Source: Aphrocallistes beatrix (lineage: Eukaryota; Porifera; Hexactinellida; Sceptrulophora; Aphrocallistidae). From it: a DNA stretch of 64,000 nt. Position 1 is the stretch's first letter. Every line of letters begins with the position of its first letter. Under the pieces are notes generated by a model that saw nothing but the letters and a program-made list of their open reading frames with translations, was not told the origin of the DNA and made no database searches. The DNA is taken from assembly GCA_963281255.1 (NCBI GenBank), contig OY725493.1, positions 1,487,550 through 1,551,549 of the forward strand, given 5' to 3'. The translations under genes and the position numbers were made by a program. This document shows positions 10,088 through 20,812 of this stretch, piece after piece.

Positions 10088-10672
10088 GTCCCGCCTAATT
10101 TTATGTTAGCTTGTGAGCATTGAAATAGTATTATTAATTGTGATACCACATGCTTACTGACCAAGCTCATAAATAGTAGTAGTATACAATTAGATTCAAG
10201 TTTATGTCAAATTGAGGGAGATATTCCTTTTTCAAAAGAAAACATATGTTAAGTTCGCAATACACATGTCCACTAGTGCAACAAGTGGCTTACAGTAATG
10301 AAGTATGCAAAGTTTAATTGCTACTGGAACTTTGATTGCGAAGATATTTCAACACACAACGATTCAACGAAGTTAACCCAGTCAGTCATAGAGCACTGAT
10401 TTGCGTAGGCTAGGACTAGTCCAATGTGTTAAAAAGAGCGAACTTTTGTACAAATATGTTCCGAAAACATATGAATAATATATCATATAGTTATGAAATT
10501 ATCATAAAATCATTAGTCAAAATATAAATAATTAAGTTACAGCTGATGAGTGAAAGGTGGTGAGTAGGCTAGATATCATTCATCTGAAAAGTCTTCTAAG
10601 CAAGAATATTCTATCAAAAGAAGAAAGCAATTGTCCTAACACGTTGTGATTATTCAAATCGGCAACTAAACG
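10088..10672. other. Intergenic spacer
   Basis: AT-rich spacer upstream of NDUFA12 and downstream of the USP22-like gene. I see no gene, repeat or RNA in it. Confidence 0.5.
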
Positions 10673-12124
10673 TCAGGAGTACCGCACGACATTTTGATGA
10701 TAGAAGAGGAGGTATGCCTCACTCTCCATCACGCTAGTAAGAGAGACCTTTGAGATGACAGCATCATCACAGTGAAACCAATCCTTAAACATTCTGATGT
10801 GACAGGTGTAGTGACCAGACTGAACACAGCCTGAGTGGTTAACGACAGCGAAGAGTGAGTAGAGGTTATCAAGACGGTCCGACTTGTTGGACAAGAAAGG
10901 AGAAATGTCTAACTCTTCTGGAAACTTGACGTACTGGCTGATCTTCTTGGTGTGAAGGCTATGTTCAAACCGTTTCAGGTGGAAGCAGAGTACGATGGGC
11001 AATTTTTTTATTGAGAGCTTTTTCTTTAGTTGACCTTGTTTGCATTTACTGCATTTGGAGTCTGTTCCCAAATCTTCAGCCTTGGTAAACCTCTCGAGGC
11101 ATTCATCTAGAGTGCTGCTGCCGCCTTCAGAAGACACGAGTTTAGAGTTGGCGGCAACTACTCCAAGGTCTAGAGAGATATCTCGAAATGGATCGATTGT
11201 AGTGGACGGAAGCTTACACTTCTCACAAACTAAATCTGATTGGAGCCTCCCAGCGAAAACATTGTCAATGATACACTGGCAATACTGCGGGCTGTTCGCA
11301 GTGGGAGTCTTGCCTCCCAGGTGTCTGTGCAGGACGTCTAACGTCGCGATGAAGAACTCATGGGCATCTTGCTGCTCATACCCAGCCATGTGGTGTGCAT
11401 GCGTCCAGATCAGCTGTAGCAGCTTGCATGGTACGAACGCAGAATTCTTCCCATTGTGGAACTCCTGCACCAGGCTACGCATCTCACATACTACGCAGTG
11501 CTCCGAGTCTGCGAATGTCACACACCTGTGCTGCTCTGCCAGGAAGAAATCTCGCAGTACCGGGGTGTGAATCATGGCTTGGAGCACGCTATTCATGAAG
11601 CAGGTGTTTCCCATGTTGCAGAGACCGCGCAGTCCGTAGAGGCCAGAAGTCTCAAGCTTGATGTGCTTCTTGTTCGTCAGGAGAAGCTTGATCTCTCTAG
11701 CATCTGGCTCCCAGGAGTCAATCCCTTTGCTGCGTTTCCGCTTACTAGGTCGCAATTTAGATTTGGGATCAAGACTTCTATTGACTTTACTATCAAAACT
11801 GGTGGAGTATATGTAGTCTTCACACTTACCGCAGTACAGCTCTCCTTGTGTCAACTCAATTGCAAAGTTGTGCTGGCTCTTCTGAAGGTGCTCGACAATG
11901 TGGCTAGCATTAGAAACGGTGTGGCATGCTATATACACACAGGATAGACACGCGTGGATATTCGGAGCGTCCTTGTTACAAACTCGGCACACAGACATGA
12001 GAGCTACCATACGGCGACCTTCTCGGGTCAGACAAGAGGGGTGTGTCTTCTCAATTAGGCACTCGTATACTATTTTGTAGTTCTGAAGCAAATCCTTGTT
12101 CTCACTGTCAAAATGTTGACACAT
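10673..12124 (-). CDS. USP22: USP22-like ubiquitin carboxyl-terminal hydrolase (SAGA DUB module)
   Basis: Single exon, 483 aa. The N-terminus opens MCQHF and carries a ZnF-UBP domain with paired cysteines (CRVCNKDAP, CLSCVYIACH, HIVEHLQKSQHNFAI, YCGKCEDYIY, about residues 45-105). The USP fold begins with the Cys box GLCNMGNTCFMN (Cys175). AGYEQQDAHEFF, the CxxC pairs (CEKC, CSKC), the ITxxLPIVLCFHLKRFEH-type block and the His box SGHYTCHIR with WFHCDDA follow. In animals and yeast this enzyme removes ubiquitin from histone H2B as part of the SAGA coactivator. ZnF-UBP plus this USP subtype points to the USP22/27/51 group. Vertebrate USP22 has many introns; here there is none. The active-site residues are intact. 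Confidence 0.95.
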   Translation of the reverse strand: MCQHFDSENKDLLQNYKIVYECLIEKTHPSCLTREGRRMVALMSVCRVCNKDAPNIHACLSCVYIACHTVSNASHIVEHLQKSQHNFAIELTQGELYCGKCEDYIYSTSFDSKVNRSLDPKSKLRPSKRKRSKGIDSWEPDAREIKLLLTNKKHIKLETSGLYGLRGLCNMGNTCFMNSVLQAMIHTPVLRDFFLAEQHRCVTFADSEHCVVCEMRSLVQEFHNGKNSAFVPCKLLQLIWTHAHHMAGYEQQDAHEFFIATLDVLHRHLGGKTPTANSPQYCQCIIDNVFAGRLQSDLVCEKCKLPSTTIDPFRDISLDLGVVAANSKLVSSEGGSSTLDECLERFTKAEDLGTDSKCSKCKQGQLKKKLSIKKLPIVLCFHLKRFEHSLHTKKISQYVKFPEELDISPFLSNKSDRLDNLYSLFAVVNHSGCVQSGHYTCHIRMFKDWFHCDDAVISKVSLTSVMESEAYLLFYHQNVVRYS

Positions 12125-13068
12125 AATACCCAGAGCCTCGTAAATGTCTATCCGAATGCTATGTATGTATAATTGAAAACTAGAGATAATTGACTAATTA
12201 GGGAAACATCCTTTTTGTATTTTCAATAAGTTAACATCATCAAAGCAAATAGCTTTCAAAACCAAATAAATGTTTGGGCAGACTATAAAGGGAAATTTCT
12301 CTGTAGTCTGATAATTATTTGGGTTTACATTCTGCACTCTACCTAAATCGACAAAATATATTACTATGAATTAAAATTAACCATTGGAATGTGTCTTAGA
12401 AGTCTGAAGTCTGCAATCAAATATTATGACTAAACTTGTACAATGGAATATTTGTCAATTGATTTTATGTATTCCTTTAGAAACCCAAATTGATTGGTTT
12501 CGATTAGTCATGATTTATGCTAAGGTACAGACGTATTGATTATTGATGTCATAAGTCGAGTTGGAATAAGTTGCACCCCACTAGGTTATACTCAAAACAT
12601 GCACCATAGAGCATGTTGACATTTTGATACGTTAATCTACCCTGGAACATACACATCTACCTGTAGATTTGGCTCATTACTTGAATTCATAATTTTTTTT
12701 CCAAATTTGTTCAATCATAAAATTCGTAGTGCATCGAGTGACGGCGTAGATAAGCCATTAGAATTTTTAGATGGACCTGACACAACCCTAATGGTGTGTT
12801 AATGTGATTGTAAGATATGCATACCTTCTAATAGTAAAGATTGGTCGTTCAAATATTGGCTAATGTGCAATAGAAGTAAACGACATGTGTGAGTATTTTA
12901 AAATGGAAAGTATTCAACGTTTTTCAGGCCGAATTCGTGGGCTATTTCGACCCCTTCAATTGTGGAACTCAGTTGAACCCTTTTAAATTTGCATTTCCAC
13001 TTATTCTGCGCAAATATTCAAAATTTAGTGAAAAATAAAAAAATAAATTGTCTGCAGGGTCCGGTTAA
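12125..13068. other. Intergenic spacer
   Basis: AT-rich sequence upstream of the USP22-like gene. No open frame of note, repeat or RNA gene was recognised. Confidence 0.5.
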
Positions 13069-13235
13069 TTAGTGTGATGTGGAGCTGAGTCGATCCAGCC
13101 ATCCCCTGCTCCCACACACCCATTGGTGGCGTATATAAGTTCTTACCCGATACTGGTTGCCAAAGGCTCCAGATCCGGGGACCAGGGGAGAGAGGGCTTG
13201 AGCAACTCTTTTCCTAGAAGTTTGAACTTGTCCAT
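13069..13235 (-). CDS. Possible two-exon micropeptide gene (unrecognised)
   Basis: ATG at 13235-13233 opens 29 codons (MDKFKLLGKELLKP...) followed by a strong GTAAGA donor after 13147. An acceptor ending AGCAG lies 41 bp on, and the frame then runs from 13105 to a TAA at 13071-13069, for about 41 aa. GC content is higher than in the flanks. I do not recognise the product. It lies 150 bp downstream of the METTL23-like stop, so it could also be unrelated noncoding sequence. Evidence is limited to the open frame and splice-site quality. Confidence 0.25.
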
Positions 13236-13385
13236 AGAGCTAATGCAAAATATATGCGTGGCATCCTAAACTCGGATAATTTTATCAAATGTAAAGTATA
13301 CGGACATTACTGAAAAAATAATCTCTAAAGAATAGTTCAAATTTAACTGAGTAATTTGAATAAATGGGACGAGTATTAAAATCGT

Positions 13386-14096
13386 TTAAAATTTTAGTAA
13401 ATCGTTCCTGCAGATATCCCAAAGTCTAAAATTAGCTTCGTCGATAGGATCGGCTGGGATAACTTTCCCCTCCTCACCGATTGAAGTGAAATAATACTCT
13501 CCATCGAAAGTGGAGAGAGGAACTTCTTCACATACCATGGCCCACTTCTTGAACAGGTTGTCTAATCTAAAAGAATTCGATATCGCTCTGTTTTGGTAAG
13601 TCGTCCAAAAGTGCAGTTTGGGATTCTGTTCTATGTAATATTCCACAGTGCAAATCAAATCTTCGAATAAATTTTTATCGTAGAAACAGTCTGAAGCAAT
13701 AATATAGTCAATTTTCGGAAGGTTACACGACTCCTCTGTGAAATCAGCCCATTGAATAGGAATAATTTTAACTTTAGATTCAACTTCATTTTCTGTAATA
13801 TTCCTCTTAGCCAGGTGCATCCACTTCTCATTCTCAATATCATCACTCAGGAACACGTTACTTCCCAGCATAGCGGCAGCTATAGAGGGAAGACCTGGCC
13901 CCCCTCCCAGCTCTAAGATCGTCTTGCCGCAGATATCTGCACGACGAGACATCAGATATCGTACAAGAATGGGCGCTGAAGGCCACACATGTTGGGAGAA
14001 ACCACCTTCCAAATCCTCCCAGAGATCTATCTGAAGGAATGGATCAACTTTCTTATCCTTCGCAGGCGACAAAGGAAAAAAGTAACTCTTTTCCAT
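13386..14096 (-). CDS. METTL23: METTL23-like protein arginine/lysine methyltransferase
   Basis: Single exon, 236 aa, a seven-beta-strand class I SAM methyltransferase of the METTL21/23 group. Seen: the leading SQHVWPSAPILVRYL segment (family VWPxA block), SAM motif I ILELGGGPGLPSIAAA near residue 80, the acidic SDDIE after strand 2, DYIIASDCFYDKNLFEDL (motif III with the ASDxFY signature), and WTTYQNR, matching METTL23's WSTYQxR. Vertebrate METTL23 is reported as a histone H3 arginine methyltransferase. The substrate here is unknown. It is slightly longer than the human protein at both ends. ATG at 14096-14094. Confidence 0.85.
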   Translation of the reverse strand: MEKSYFFPLSPAKDKKVDPFLQIDLWEDLEGGFSQHVWPSAPILVRYLMSRRADICGKTILELGGGPGLPSIAAAMLGSNVFLSDDIENEKWMHLAKRNITENEVESKVKIIPIQWADFTEESCNLPKIDYIIASDCFYDKNLFEDLICTVEYYIEQNPKLHFWTTYQNRAISNSFRLDNLFKKWAMVCEEVPLSTFDGEYYFTSIGEEGKVIPADPIDEANFRLWDICRNDLLKF

Positions 14097-14638
14097 CTAA
14101 TGACTGCAATATTAATTTTAAGCGGAAATCCGAATGTTATCATTGTAATGGTACAGTCGAAACTATTGCGGACTTTCATTATTTATCGTTTTTTCTTATT
14201 ATTTCAGAAATAATTATGGTGTAAAAAATTCAAAATCTATGTTAAATTCCATTGGCTTTTCTTACTGTTTGAACTTGTAAAGAAATTGTAAGAAAAAACA
14301 TGGCTTTGATTGTATTTCAATTCGGCCACTAAGATATTATAGTTCAATTGATTCTAAAAAAATGAATGAATCGCTGAACTTAGTAATACAGTTTTCATTC
14401 ATTTTCATTGAATAAATATATGCCACATAATTATATATTAATTGTTCCAGGATAGCTATTATTAGAAATAAAATAGTGCGTTGGATGATATGCGTGCTAG
14501 AGGTATTTGTATAGTATCATGCATGGAATTTAAGTAATATATTTACTATTACATGTTACATCATATAATAATATTTATTAAATTAGAAACATAATGATAG
14601 CGCAATTAAAATAATCTTACACAATAAAACGCAGTCTG
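14097..14638. other. Intergenic spacer
   Basis: Very AT-rich spacer separating the METTL23-like 5' end from the MPV17-like 3' end. No feature recognised. Confidence 0.5.
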
Positions 14639-15223
14639 TTACTTTTTCTTCCCAAACATAGTGAATGAGATAAAGGTATTCCATCCTATTGAGACAGTAT
14701 TTACGAATATGACGCGTAAGCTCAGAGGAATGACGGAAAATGTGATGAATTGAACCCATGGCCAAAACTTGTAATTCGTTTTCAGGACGGTTAAATACTC
14801 TTCGTTAAAAACTTCTTTAAATTCTTCTTTGGTGCGCGGACTTTTGAGAAAATTTACAATTGAGAAAATTATAAAGGGCGCGAACATGATCTGATCACAT
14901 GCGATTTTAAGTACAATCCCACGGACACCAGGCACCTTTATCTTACGATCCAGGAGGGTATACCATGCATTCAACACAGGCCCTACCCAGACGAACCCCA
15001 AGGCACCCATCTTCAACGTCTCACCGATGCTATGCTGTTCCCTTTTTCTCTCCACAACTTGCTGGCGAACCACATCACCAATCGCTAGCAGAAAGAATCC
15101 TGTGACTGCGGATGTTGCAGTCGGGCGCTTTTTATAGCATCGACCGTAGAAAGATAACTTTTCTGACGTACTGGCTGAGGTAACCCTACCTCCTGAGGAG
15201 AACTGCCTGGAAATAAACCTCAT
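14639..15223 (-). CDS. MPV17/PXMP2-family inner-membrane protein
   Basis: The frame is open from 15373, but the best start is the ATG at 15223-15221. That gives about 194 aa with an N-terminus MRFISRQFSSGG typical of a mitochondrial presequence. The upstream 50 residues have no family similarity. Family features: YxxxLxxxPxxT-like region FYGRCYKKRPTATSAVTGFFLLAIGDVVRQQ, then MGALGFVWVGPVLNAWYTLLDR (the GPxxHxWYxxLD motif), KIACDQIMFAPF (the K-x-x-x-DQ-x-x-x-x-P motif) and NYKFWPWVQFITFSVIPLSLRV (the NWxxWPxxQxxNFxxVP motif). There are four predicted membrane segments. MPV17 relatives form channels in mitochondrial or peroxisomal membranes. Which paralogue this is cannot be settled by eye. Confidence 0.88.
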   Translation of the reverse strand: MRFISRQFSSGGRVTSASTSEKLSFYGRCYKKRPTATSAVTGFFLLAIGDVVRQQVVERKREQHSIGETLKMGALGFVWVGPVLNAWYTLLDRKIKVPGVRGIVLKIACDQIMFAPFIIFSIVNFLKSPRTKEEFKEVFNEEYLTVLKTNYKFWPWVQFITFSVIPLSLRVIFVNTVSIGWNTFISFTMFGKKK

Positions 15224-17934
15224 TGAGTTTGAAAATAGTTCTGTACTATTGATTGATGTAAGAAGAAATTGCAGATTACTAATGATCACAATTGCATCAG
15301 CATGATCTAGGCATGGATGTACCAACAGTGAGAACAACCTATGCCAGATTGTGCAAATCTCAGTTAGATGCAATAGAGAGCGAATAACTCATTAGTAGAT
15401 CATTGTTCAAAATCAAATGAAACCTAAGAATGATTTATGCTCTCAAATAAGTTCTAGTATGGCTGATTTCAGTTAAACGTACATAACGTATATACTTAAA
15501 CATTCATAGCAAACTAACATTTGTAGCTAATATAGATACTTATCATCATTATCCCATACAAGACCTAATAATATCCCTAACATCGTACATACTTATTCAT
15601 TATTGTATTACATATGTAAGACTGAGCTAATAAAGGTATATATTTAATATAAAGTAAGTATACTAAATGGTTCAAACCATTTTTGGTTAAATTTTGGTTA
15701 AAATAAATCATTCCAGTATAACCACGCAAGATTTGTTTCTATACATAATTAGAAATATCACTGACTTGTCTTTTTAAGGTATTAGATCATACTAATCCTG
15801 GAATGATTAATTAAAGGGGAAATAAGTGACTAGGTAATGCTACTTGATATCTGTAAGTATACTAAACTAAGCTGAATGCCGCATGACAGACAGGGAAAGT
15901 TTTAAGTTTAAAATGATTTCAACACCTGCTAATCAAATCTAAATAACTTTGCTTAGAACTAGTATGTGATGTGGGAATATTTGAATGTATTCGCCGCAGC
16001 CTGAAATTGATAGTGTGAATCTCCTTAAAAGGATGCCTATTTCAATCTGATAATTGAGCAGATTAGTCAGTCTAATCCATTTCCTGTTGAAATTGCATCC
16101 GGAATTCGTTTGTGGGATATAAATACATTTAAATTAGAAACAAAACAATTGATATATATAATGATAGTGAATCCAAAGAATTGTGGAAATCATGAGGTGA
16201 AATTGATAGATAAATCTCAGATCTCAAAACTAATAATTATTATATTTCACAAAACTGAGTAAGTTAATAGCTTTTCAATATAACCTTATGTAAGTTATCG
16301 ACATAAGAATCAAACATTTCCTGTGTGATTAACTTATTAATCGCAGCAACATCGAATCGTTATACGTGTATATACATATATTGTATTATTTAATCATGAT
16401 TCTCCTATTATTGACAATTGAGTACAAATTAGTATGGATGCCAACAACAATAAATGAAGTTAACAGACAATAAATAAACCGATTCATCTAGTAACAAACT
16501 AATTATGTGCTAAGTACTTGTGCTAACTAATCCAGTTGGCAGATTGATTCAGTGTGAATGGGAGTACCATTTGTACAACTTAATCACCGAGCAGATTATT
16601 CAGAGATTTTTCTTCACTCTGCTGCTCATCAGCTTCATTTTGGATAGAGAATCAAGGGTCTGAATAGGCTCCGATTCATTGTCCCCTTCTCCTTCAAACA
16701 GAGTTTTGGACTCGAAATAGATAGGTCTATATTCAGGGAGTCCATCACCAGAAACGTCCTAAGTTGTAGTAATACAGAAATTAAATCATACATCGAAGAG
16801 TTTCTACCAACCAAACCCTATTAGGATTCAGGAATTCTGTAGAAATGCATAACAATGAATAAGGCCATTAAATTAAATTATTTTTTTATCACATATACCC
16901 GTCCCAATTTTAACTGCCGTCCTGACAATGAATCATTTATATTATAATCAATCTTGCTCATGAATCTGCCTACACTAGCTAGTAAATTATCTAGAGAGCA
17001 TATCAATATTAATGTTTTGGTAGTTCAAAGCTTTTGTTTCTACTGATTTTGTTCTTTCATACAATATTTAGTTGATCTACACTGCAATTTAAACAAATAA
17101 TAAATAGAAATAAAACGCCGCTTCCTGTCCCCAATTCCTAGAAAAAATGGATGATAAACAAGTAATTATTAAGCATGTCCTAATATAGCGTTAGCAGATT
17201 TTAAGATAGCTGACTAATATAATTTTGGTGTCAGTCTCTAACAACTTTTTTTCTTGAGAAAAAAACCAATATGACGTTAGCCAATTTGAGGCTAGAACTT
17301 GTACCTTCTACTTAGATGTAACAAGTAATGTATTTTGACTATTCTGTAAAATAAATAAGAACTACGTAATATGATTAATTTCAAACAAATTTGGTCAAAA
17401 ATATTTATAATTAAATGACGCATGTAATAGGTGATAAAACATGTCACTCTTCTTGTGCTGAGACGTAGCTGCCGAAATGGTACGGATAGTCCAACAAATT
17501 ATAATTCATGAAAATAACACAACCGGTATATAATTAATATGTAAATATTCTATTTTAATAACCCTACTTGGACTTGGGGTACAAAGTATAAATAGAAAAT
17601 TCCCACTTTCATTTTCACTTTCAATTAACTTTCACTTTCACTTCAACATTCTGAGTCCAAAAAAAAAAGATAAAATTAGTACCAAAGTTTCCAAACAGAA
17701 GACATGAATATTTTTCTATTTATAACTGTCTATAAGAGAACAAAAGTCCGCATTTATAGCACTATTAGTGTAAGTTCAGGTATAGGTAAATGCAATACAT
17801 TGAATAGTACCTGCAAAAGAAACTGAAAGAAGCGAATGTGTACTAGATAATACACTGACTCAAATATCTCTAAGGGTATAAATAGAATAGAGGAAGTTAA
17901 AATTTCAAGGTAAATTAAGAAATCTATTTAATAA
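15224..17934. other. Long AT-rich spacer with one possible terminal exon
   Basis: 2.7 kb with low GC. On the minus strand 16758-16600 follows an acceptor (CAACTTAG) and stays open for 52 codons to a TGA, with a coding-like acidic then basic composition (DVSGDGLPEYRPIYFES near its start). I could not find its upstream exons, so it is a candidate only. At 17609-17645 there is a run of CTTTCA-type direct repeats. Nothing else is recognised. Confidence 0.3.
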
Positions 17935-19287
17935 ATGACATATTTAAATCCGATTGAAAGAGTCAGCGGTCTAGAGGATAACAATCTCTGTGCGGATTGC
18001 AACGCGGGAAGTCCAACGTATTATAACTTGAAATATGGAGTGTTGATATGTGTAGATTGCGGTTCGATCCATGAAGATCTACTTAGGGAAGAGGTAGTTT
18101 GGCCTCTAGAGTGCCTTTCAAGTCCAAATGAAGTAAATACGATGCTAGAGTTTGGAGGTAACAAAGAAGTGAATAACCGACTAGAGAAGTTTCTACCTTC
18201 TTCTTACAAGAAGCGTTTCGCACAATTACATCCTTTCATCAAAGAGCAATACATCAAGAAAAAATACATCAACAAAGGCTTCGAACTGGAAGAGAATGGG
18301 GCAGGGATGAATGAAGCAAGAAAGGTAGGAATACTGTCAAAAAAATCAGCAGAAGCAGATAGTGAGTGGAAACTCCAGTACGTAATATTAGATCGAGAGA
18401 GAAATGTGTTAGAGTGTTTCAAGAAGGGAGGTTCCTTTGAGCCGGAGGAGAGTATCCCTCTTGACTCAGCAGAAGTGTTCATCGAGAAGGTAGAGGGACA
18501 CGAGGGGTGGAAGCAGTGCATCAAAGTGTCCTGGGGGAGACATAACAGGTTTGGGAAGAAAAAGAGCGCCGCGGAATTATTGAAAGAGGACAGCCGCAGC
18601 GTGATGAGGGGCAGTGTGATAAAGAGCAAGGGTAGGGACATAAAACACATCTTCCTGGCCACTGGATGGGACGGTGAACTGTTCGAGTGGTACAGCTCTA
18701 TCCTCACAATACAGGGCGCCATCCCGCGTTCAAAAGAAACAGTGCACATCCCAATCCCTCACCCAGTTCGGTTGGCTAAGTGCAGATCAACACCTGCACT
18801 CAATATCATCGACTCTAAATTTCCGCTCCTACCTACCACCGTGGGAATTAGTGCGGAGCCTATTTTCCTCAAGACAGGCAAGCTGTGGAAGACAGGCCCC
18901 GACAAGTTGGACAGCTGGAGAGAGCGCTGGTTCACGCTACACAACAACCATGTCATCTACTCGCGTAGCAAACTCTCAACTCAAGCCAGTGGAGAGTTCA
19001 TTATCGGAGCTACCCAGGAGGGGTACCGAGTAGAGAAAGGGTACACGAAGCACTCACGTACGCCTCCTTCCGAATATGCATTCACTATCACAACTCCAGG
19101 GAGAGTATTCACTCTGTGCACTGAGACTTCTCAAGCGAGAGAAGAGTGGATAGAAAAGATCAACAAAGTGATACAACATAACAACTCTACTATCATGCTA
19201 AAGGCGAGAGATTTCAACCCTGAGACACTGCGAGTTGGTGAGGGATTGATAAGAAAAGCTAACTCAGCCAGTAACGTTACTGCTTAA
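17935..19287 (+). CDS. ADAP-like ArfGAP with dual PH domains, arginine finger replaced
   Basis: Single exon, 450 aa. The N-terminal ArfGAP zinc finger reads CADC, 16 residues, CVDC, with the following SIH of the family's CxGIHR. The catalytic arginine five residues after the last cysteine is Glu (GAA at 18073-18075, context CGSIHEDL). Two PH domains follow: one with SKKSAEADSEWKLQYVILDRERNVLECF (about residues 145-265), and one starting ILKTG-like KTGKLWKTGPDKLDSWRERWFTL (about 320-430) with GEFIIGATQEGYRVEKG resembling ADAP1's EVFIGSKESGYTV. ADAP1/2 bind PIP3 and inositol phosphates and stimulate GTP hydrolysis on Arf6. With the finger lost, this protein is predicted to have little GAP activity and to act as a lipid-binding scaffold. 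That is inference. Confidence 0.87.
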   Translation: MTYLNPIERVSGLEDNNLCADCNAGSPTYYNLKYGVLICVDCGSIHEDLLREEVVWPLECLSSPNEVNTMLEFGGNKEVNNRLEKFLPSSYKKRFAQLHPFIKEQYIKKKYINKGFELEENGAGMNEARKVGILSKKSAEADSEWKLQYVILDRERNVLECFKKGGSFEPEESIPLDSAEVFIEKVEGHEGWKQCIKVSWGRHNRFGKKKSAAELLKEDSRSVMRGSVIKSKGRDIKHIFLATGWDGELFEWYSSILTIQGAIPRSKETVHIPIPHPVRLAKCRSTPALNIIDSKFPLLPTTVGISAEPIFLKTGKLWKTGPDKLDSWRERWFTLHNNHVIYSRSKLSTQASGEFIIGATQEGYRVEKGYTKHSRTPPSEYAFTITTPGRVFTLCTETSQAREEWIEKINKVIQHNNSTIMLKARDFNPETLRVGEGLIRKANSASNVTA

Positions 19288-19400
19288 ATTAGTGTATTAT
19301 TTTTAAAAACTTATATATTTATTTTTGTATCATTGCTGGAAATAAGAAGTTTTACAGTTAAATTAAGAGAAGTTCATAATAAGGCACTTGTTATTAAAAT

Positions 19401-19895
19401 TAGGGGTGTACCGGATATCCGGTTCTAATCCGGTATCCGGCTATATCCGGCCATTTACCGGATATCCGGCCGGAACCGGATATGAACCACTATCCGGCCG
19501 GATAGTGGTTCCAATTGTGATTGTGTATGAATTAAACATTAACTACAAAAAGGATAGAAACAGAAGCAATTTATTCAATTAACTACAATTTAATTCTAAA
19601 GCTATCATCAATCCATAAATCTAATCTAATCTATAACCTATTCTAAACTACTATATTAAAACTCTAAATGCTAGCTAATAGTTGTAATTCAATAAGGAAA
19701 GATTCTTTTGTATGAATATTAATCTCTCACCATTTTCTGGTAGTAGCCTGCTTGTTTTTTAGGTCTTGATGTGATATAATGGTATCATTTATCAAATAAA
19801 TATTTAGCCGGATATCCGGCCGGATAACCAGATAATTGAGTACCGGATATCCGGATCCGGCCGGAGTAGAAAATCTCTAATCCGGTACACCTCTA
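19401..19895. mobile_element. hAT-type MITE with perfect 8-bp duplication
   Basis: 495-bp element. The left end TAGGGGTGTACCGGAT pairs with the right end ATCCGGTACACCTCTA (15 of 16 complementary). The octamer ATTAAAAT flanks both ends (19393-19400 and 19896-19903). Subterminal regions repeat the CCGGATATCCGG palindrome several times. There is no transposase frame; the 64-codon frame inside is incidental. Confidence 0.9.
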
Positions 19896-20168
19896 ATTAA
19901 AATGTAAGCGGAACTATCACTGGTTTTGGCAGGGGCCAAACTAAACTCACATATTTATAGAGAGGAATAAACAATTCGAGCAAACTCATTGTTTTTCATA
20001 CAGGGTGACAAATAAATGCAGCCAATGTTTTTTTACTGAAACTAACGGTATCCAACAACGTAAACTATACCTTAAGAGACACCCATTCTATTCATCATTA
20101 ATTAGCTAATATTAAAAAAATCGAACTTCAACGATTTAGAATGACTTTAAGTCAACCTCCTACCTCAC

Positions 20169-20555
20169 TTAAAAATTCTCTTAGAATTCGTATGCATTCT
20201 AAGAATTTTTCTTAGAATTCAAGGATTTTCTAAGAATTTGGCAAATTCTAAGAAAAATTCTAAGAATTTGACTTTAGAACTTTAGTGAATACCACTTAAA
20301 ATAATTCTAAGAATAATTCTTAGTTTTAAGAAAAATTCTAAGAATCCACTAAATTCTAAGAATTCACTAAATTCTAAGAAAAATTCTAAGAATTTCAGTT
20401 TAGAACTTTAGTGAATACCACTTAAAATAATTCTAAGAATAATTCTTAGATTTAAGAAACATTCTAAGAATTCGCTAAATTCTAAGAAAAATTCTAAGAA
20501 TTCGCTAGATTCTAAGAAAAATTCTAAGAATTTCAGTTTAGAACTTTAGTGAATG
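20169..20555. repeat. Palindromic TTCTAAGAA array
   Basis: About 390 bp built from repeats of AATTCTAAGAA and its complement, with a longer unit (AGAACTTTAGTGAATACCACTT) seen twice and a partial third time. The array is almost self-complementary throughout. Just upstream, 20002-20020 carries a mariner-like end (CAGGGTGACAAATAAATG). Possibly a decayed MITE cluster. Confidence 0.6.
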
Positions 20556-20812
20556 AGGCCCCAGATCTAGATTATCCCTTCCTAAGTGCTTTCGTGTAGA
20601 GATGACTCAAATGGATAATATTTGCTTGCATAATCATTATTCAATTTGAATTATTTTGTGATTCACCTAGTTTCGCCTTCGCGGAGAAATTGAAAAACTT
20701 TCAACCACTAATTATAAATCCTGAGATCGGGCACTGCCCCTGATTTGAAAAGAATACAAATATAATATTAATAGAAAAAGTCAAAAATAGAAGTTCAAGA
20801 TTTATTCAAAAA

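Noticed and set aside
11040-12080. Plus-strand frames opposite the USP22-like gene, up to 176 codons
   Set aside because: Antisense shadows of a clear deubiquitinase gene.
14639-15373. Full-length 244-codon frame for the MPV17-like gene
   Set aside because: The first 50 residues lack family similarity; the ATG at 15223 gives a normal length and a mitochondrial-type N-terminus.
17609-17645. CTTTCA direct repeats resembling an interferon-type response element
   Set aside because: Low-complexity run; no support for a regulatory role in this organism.
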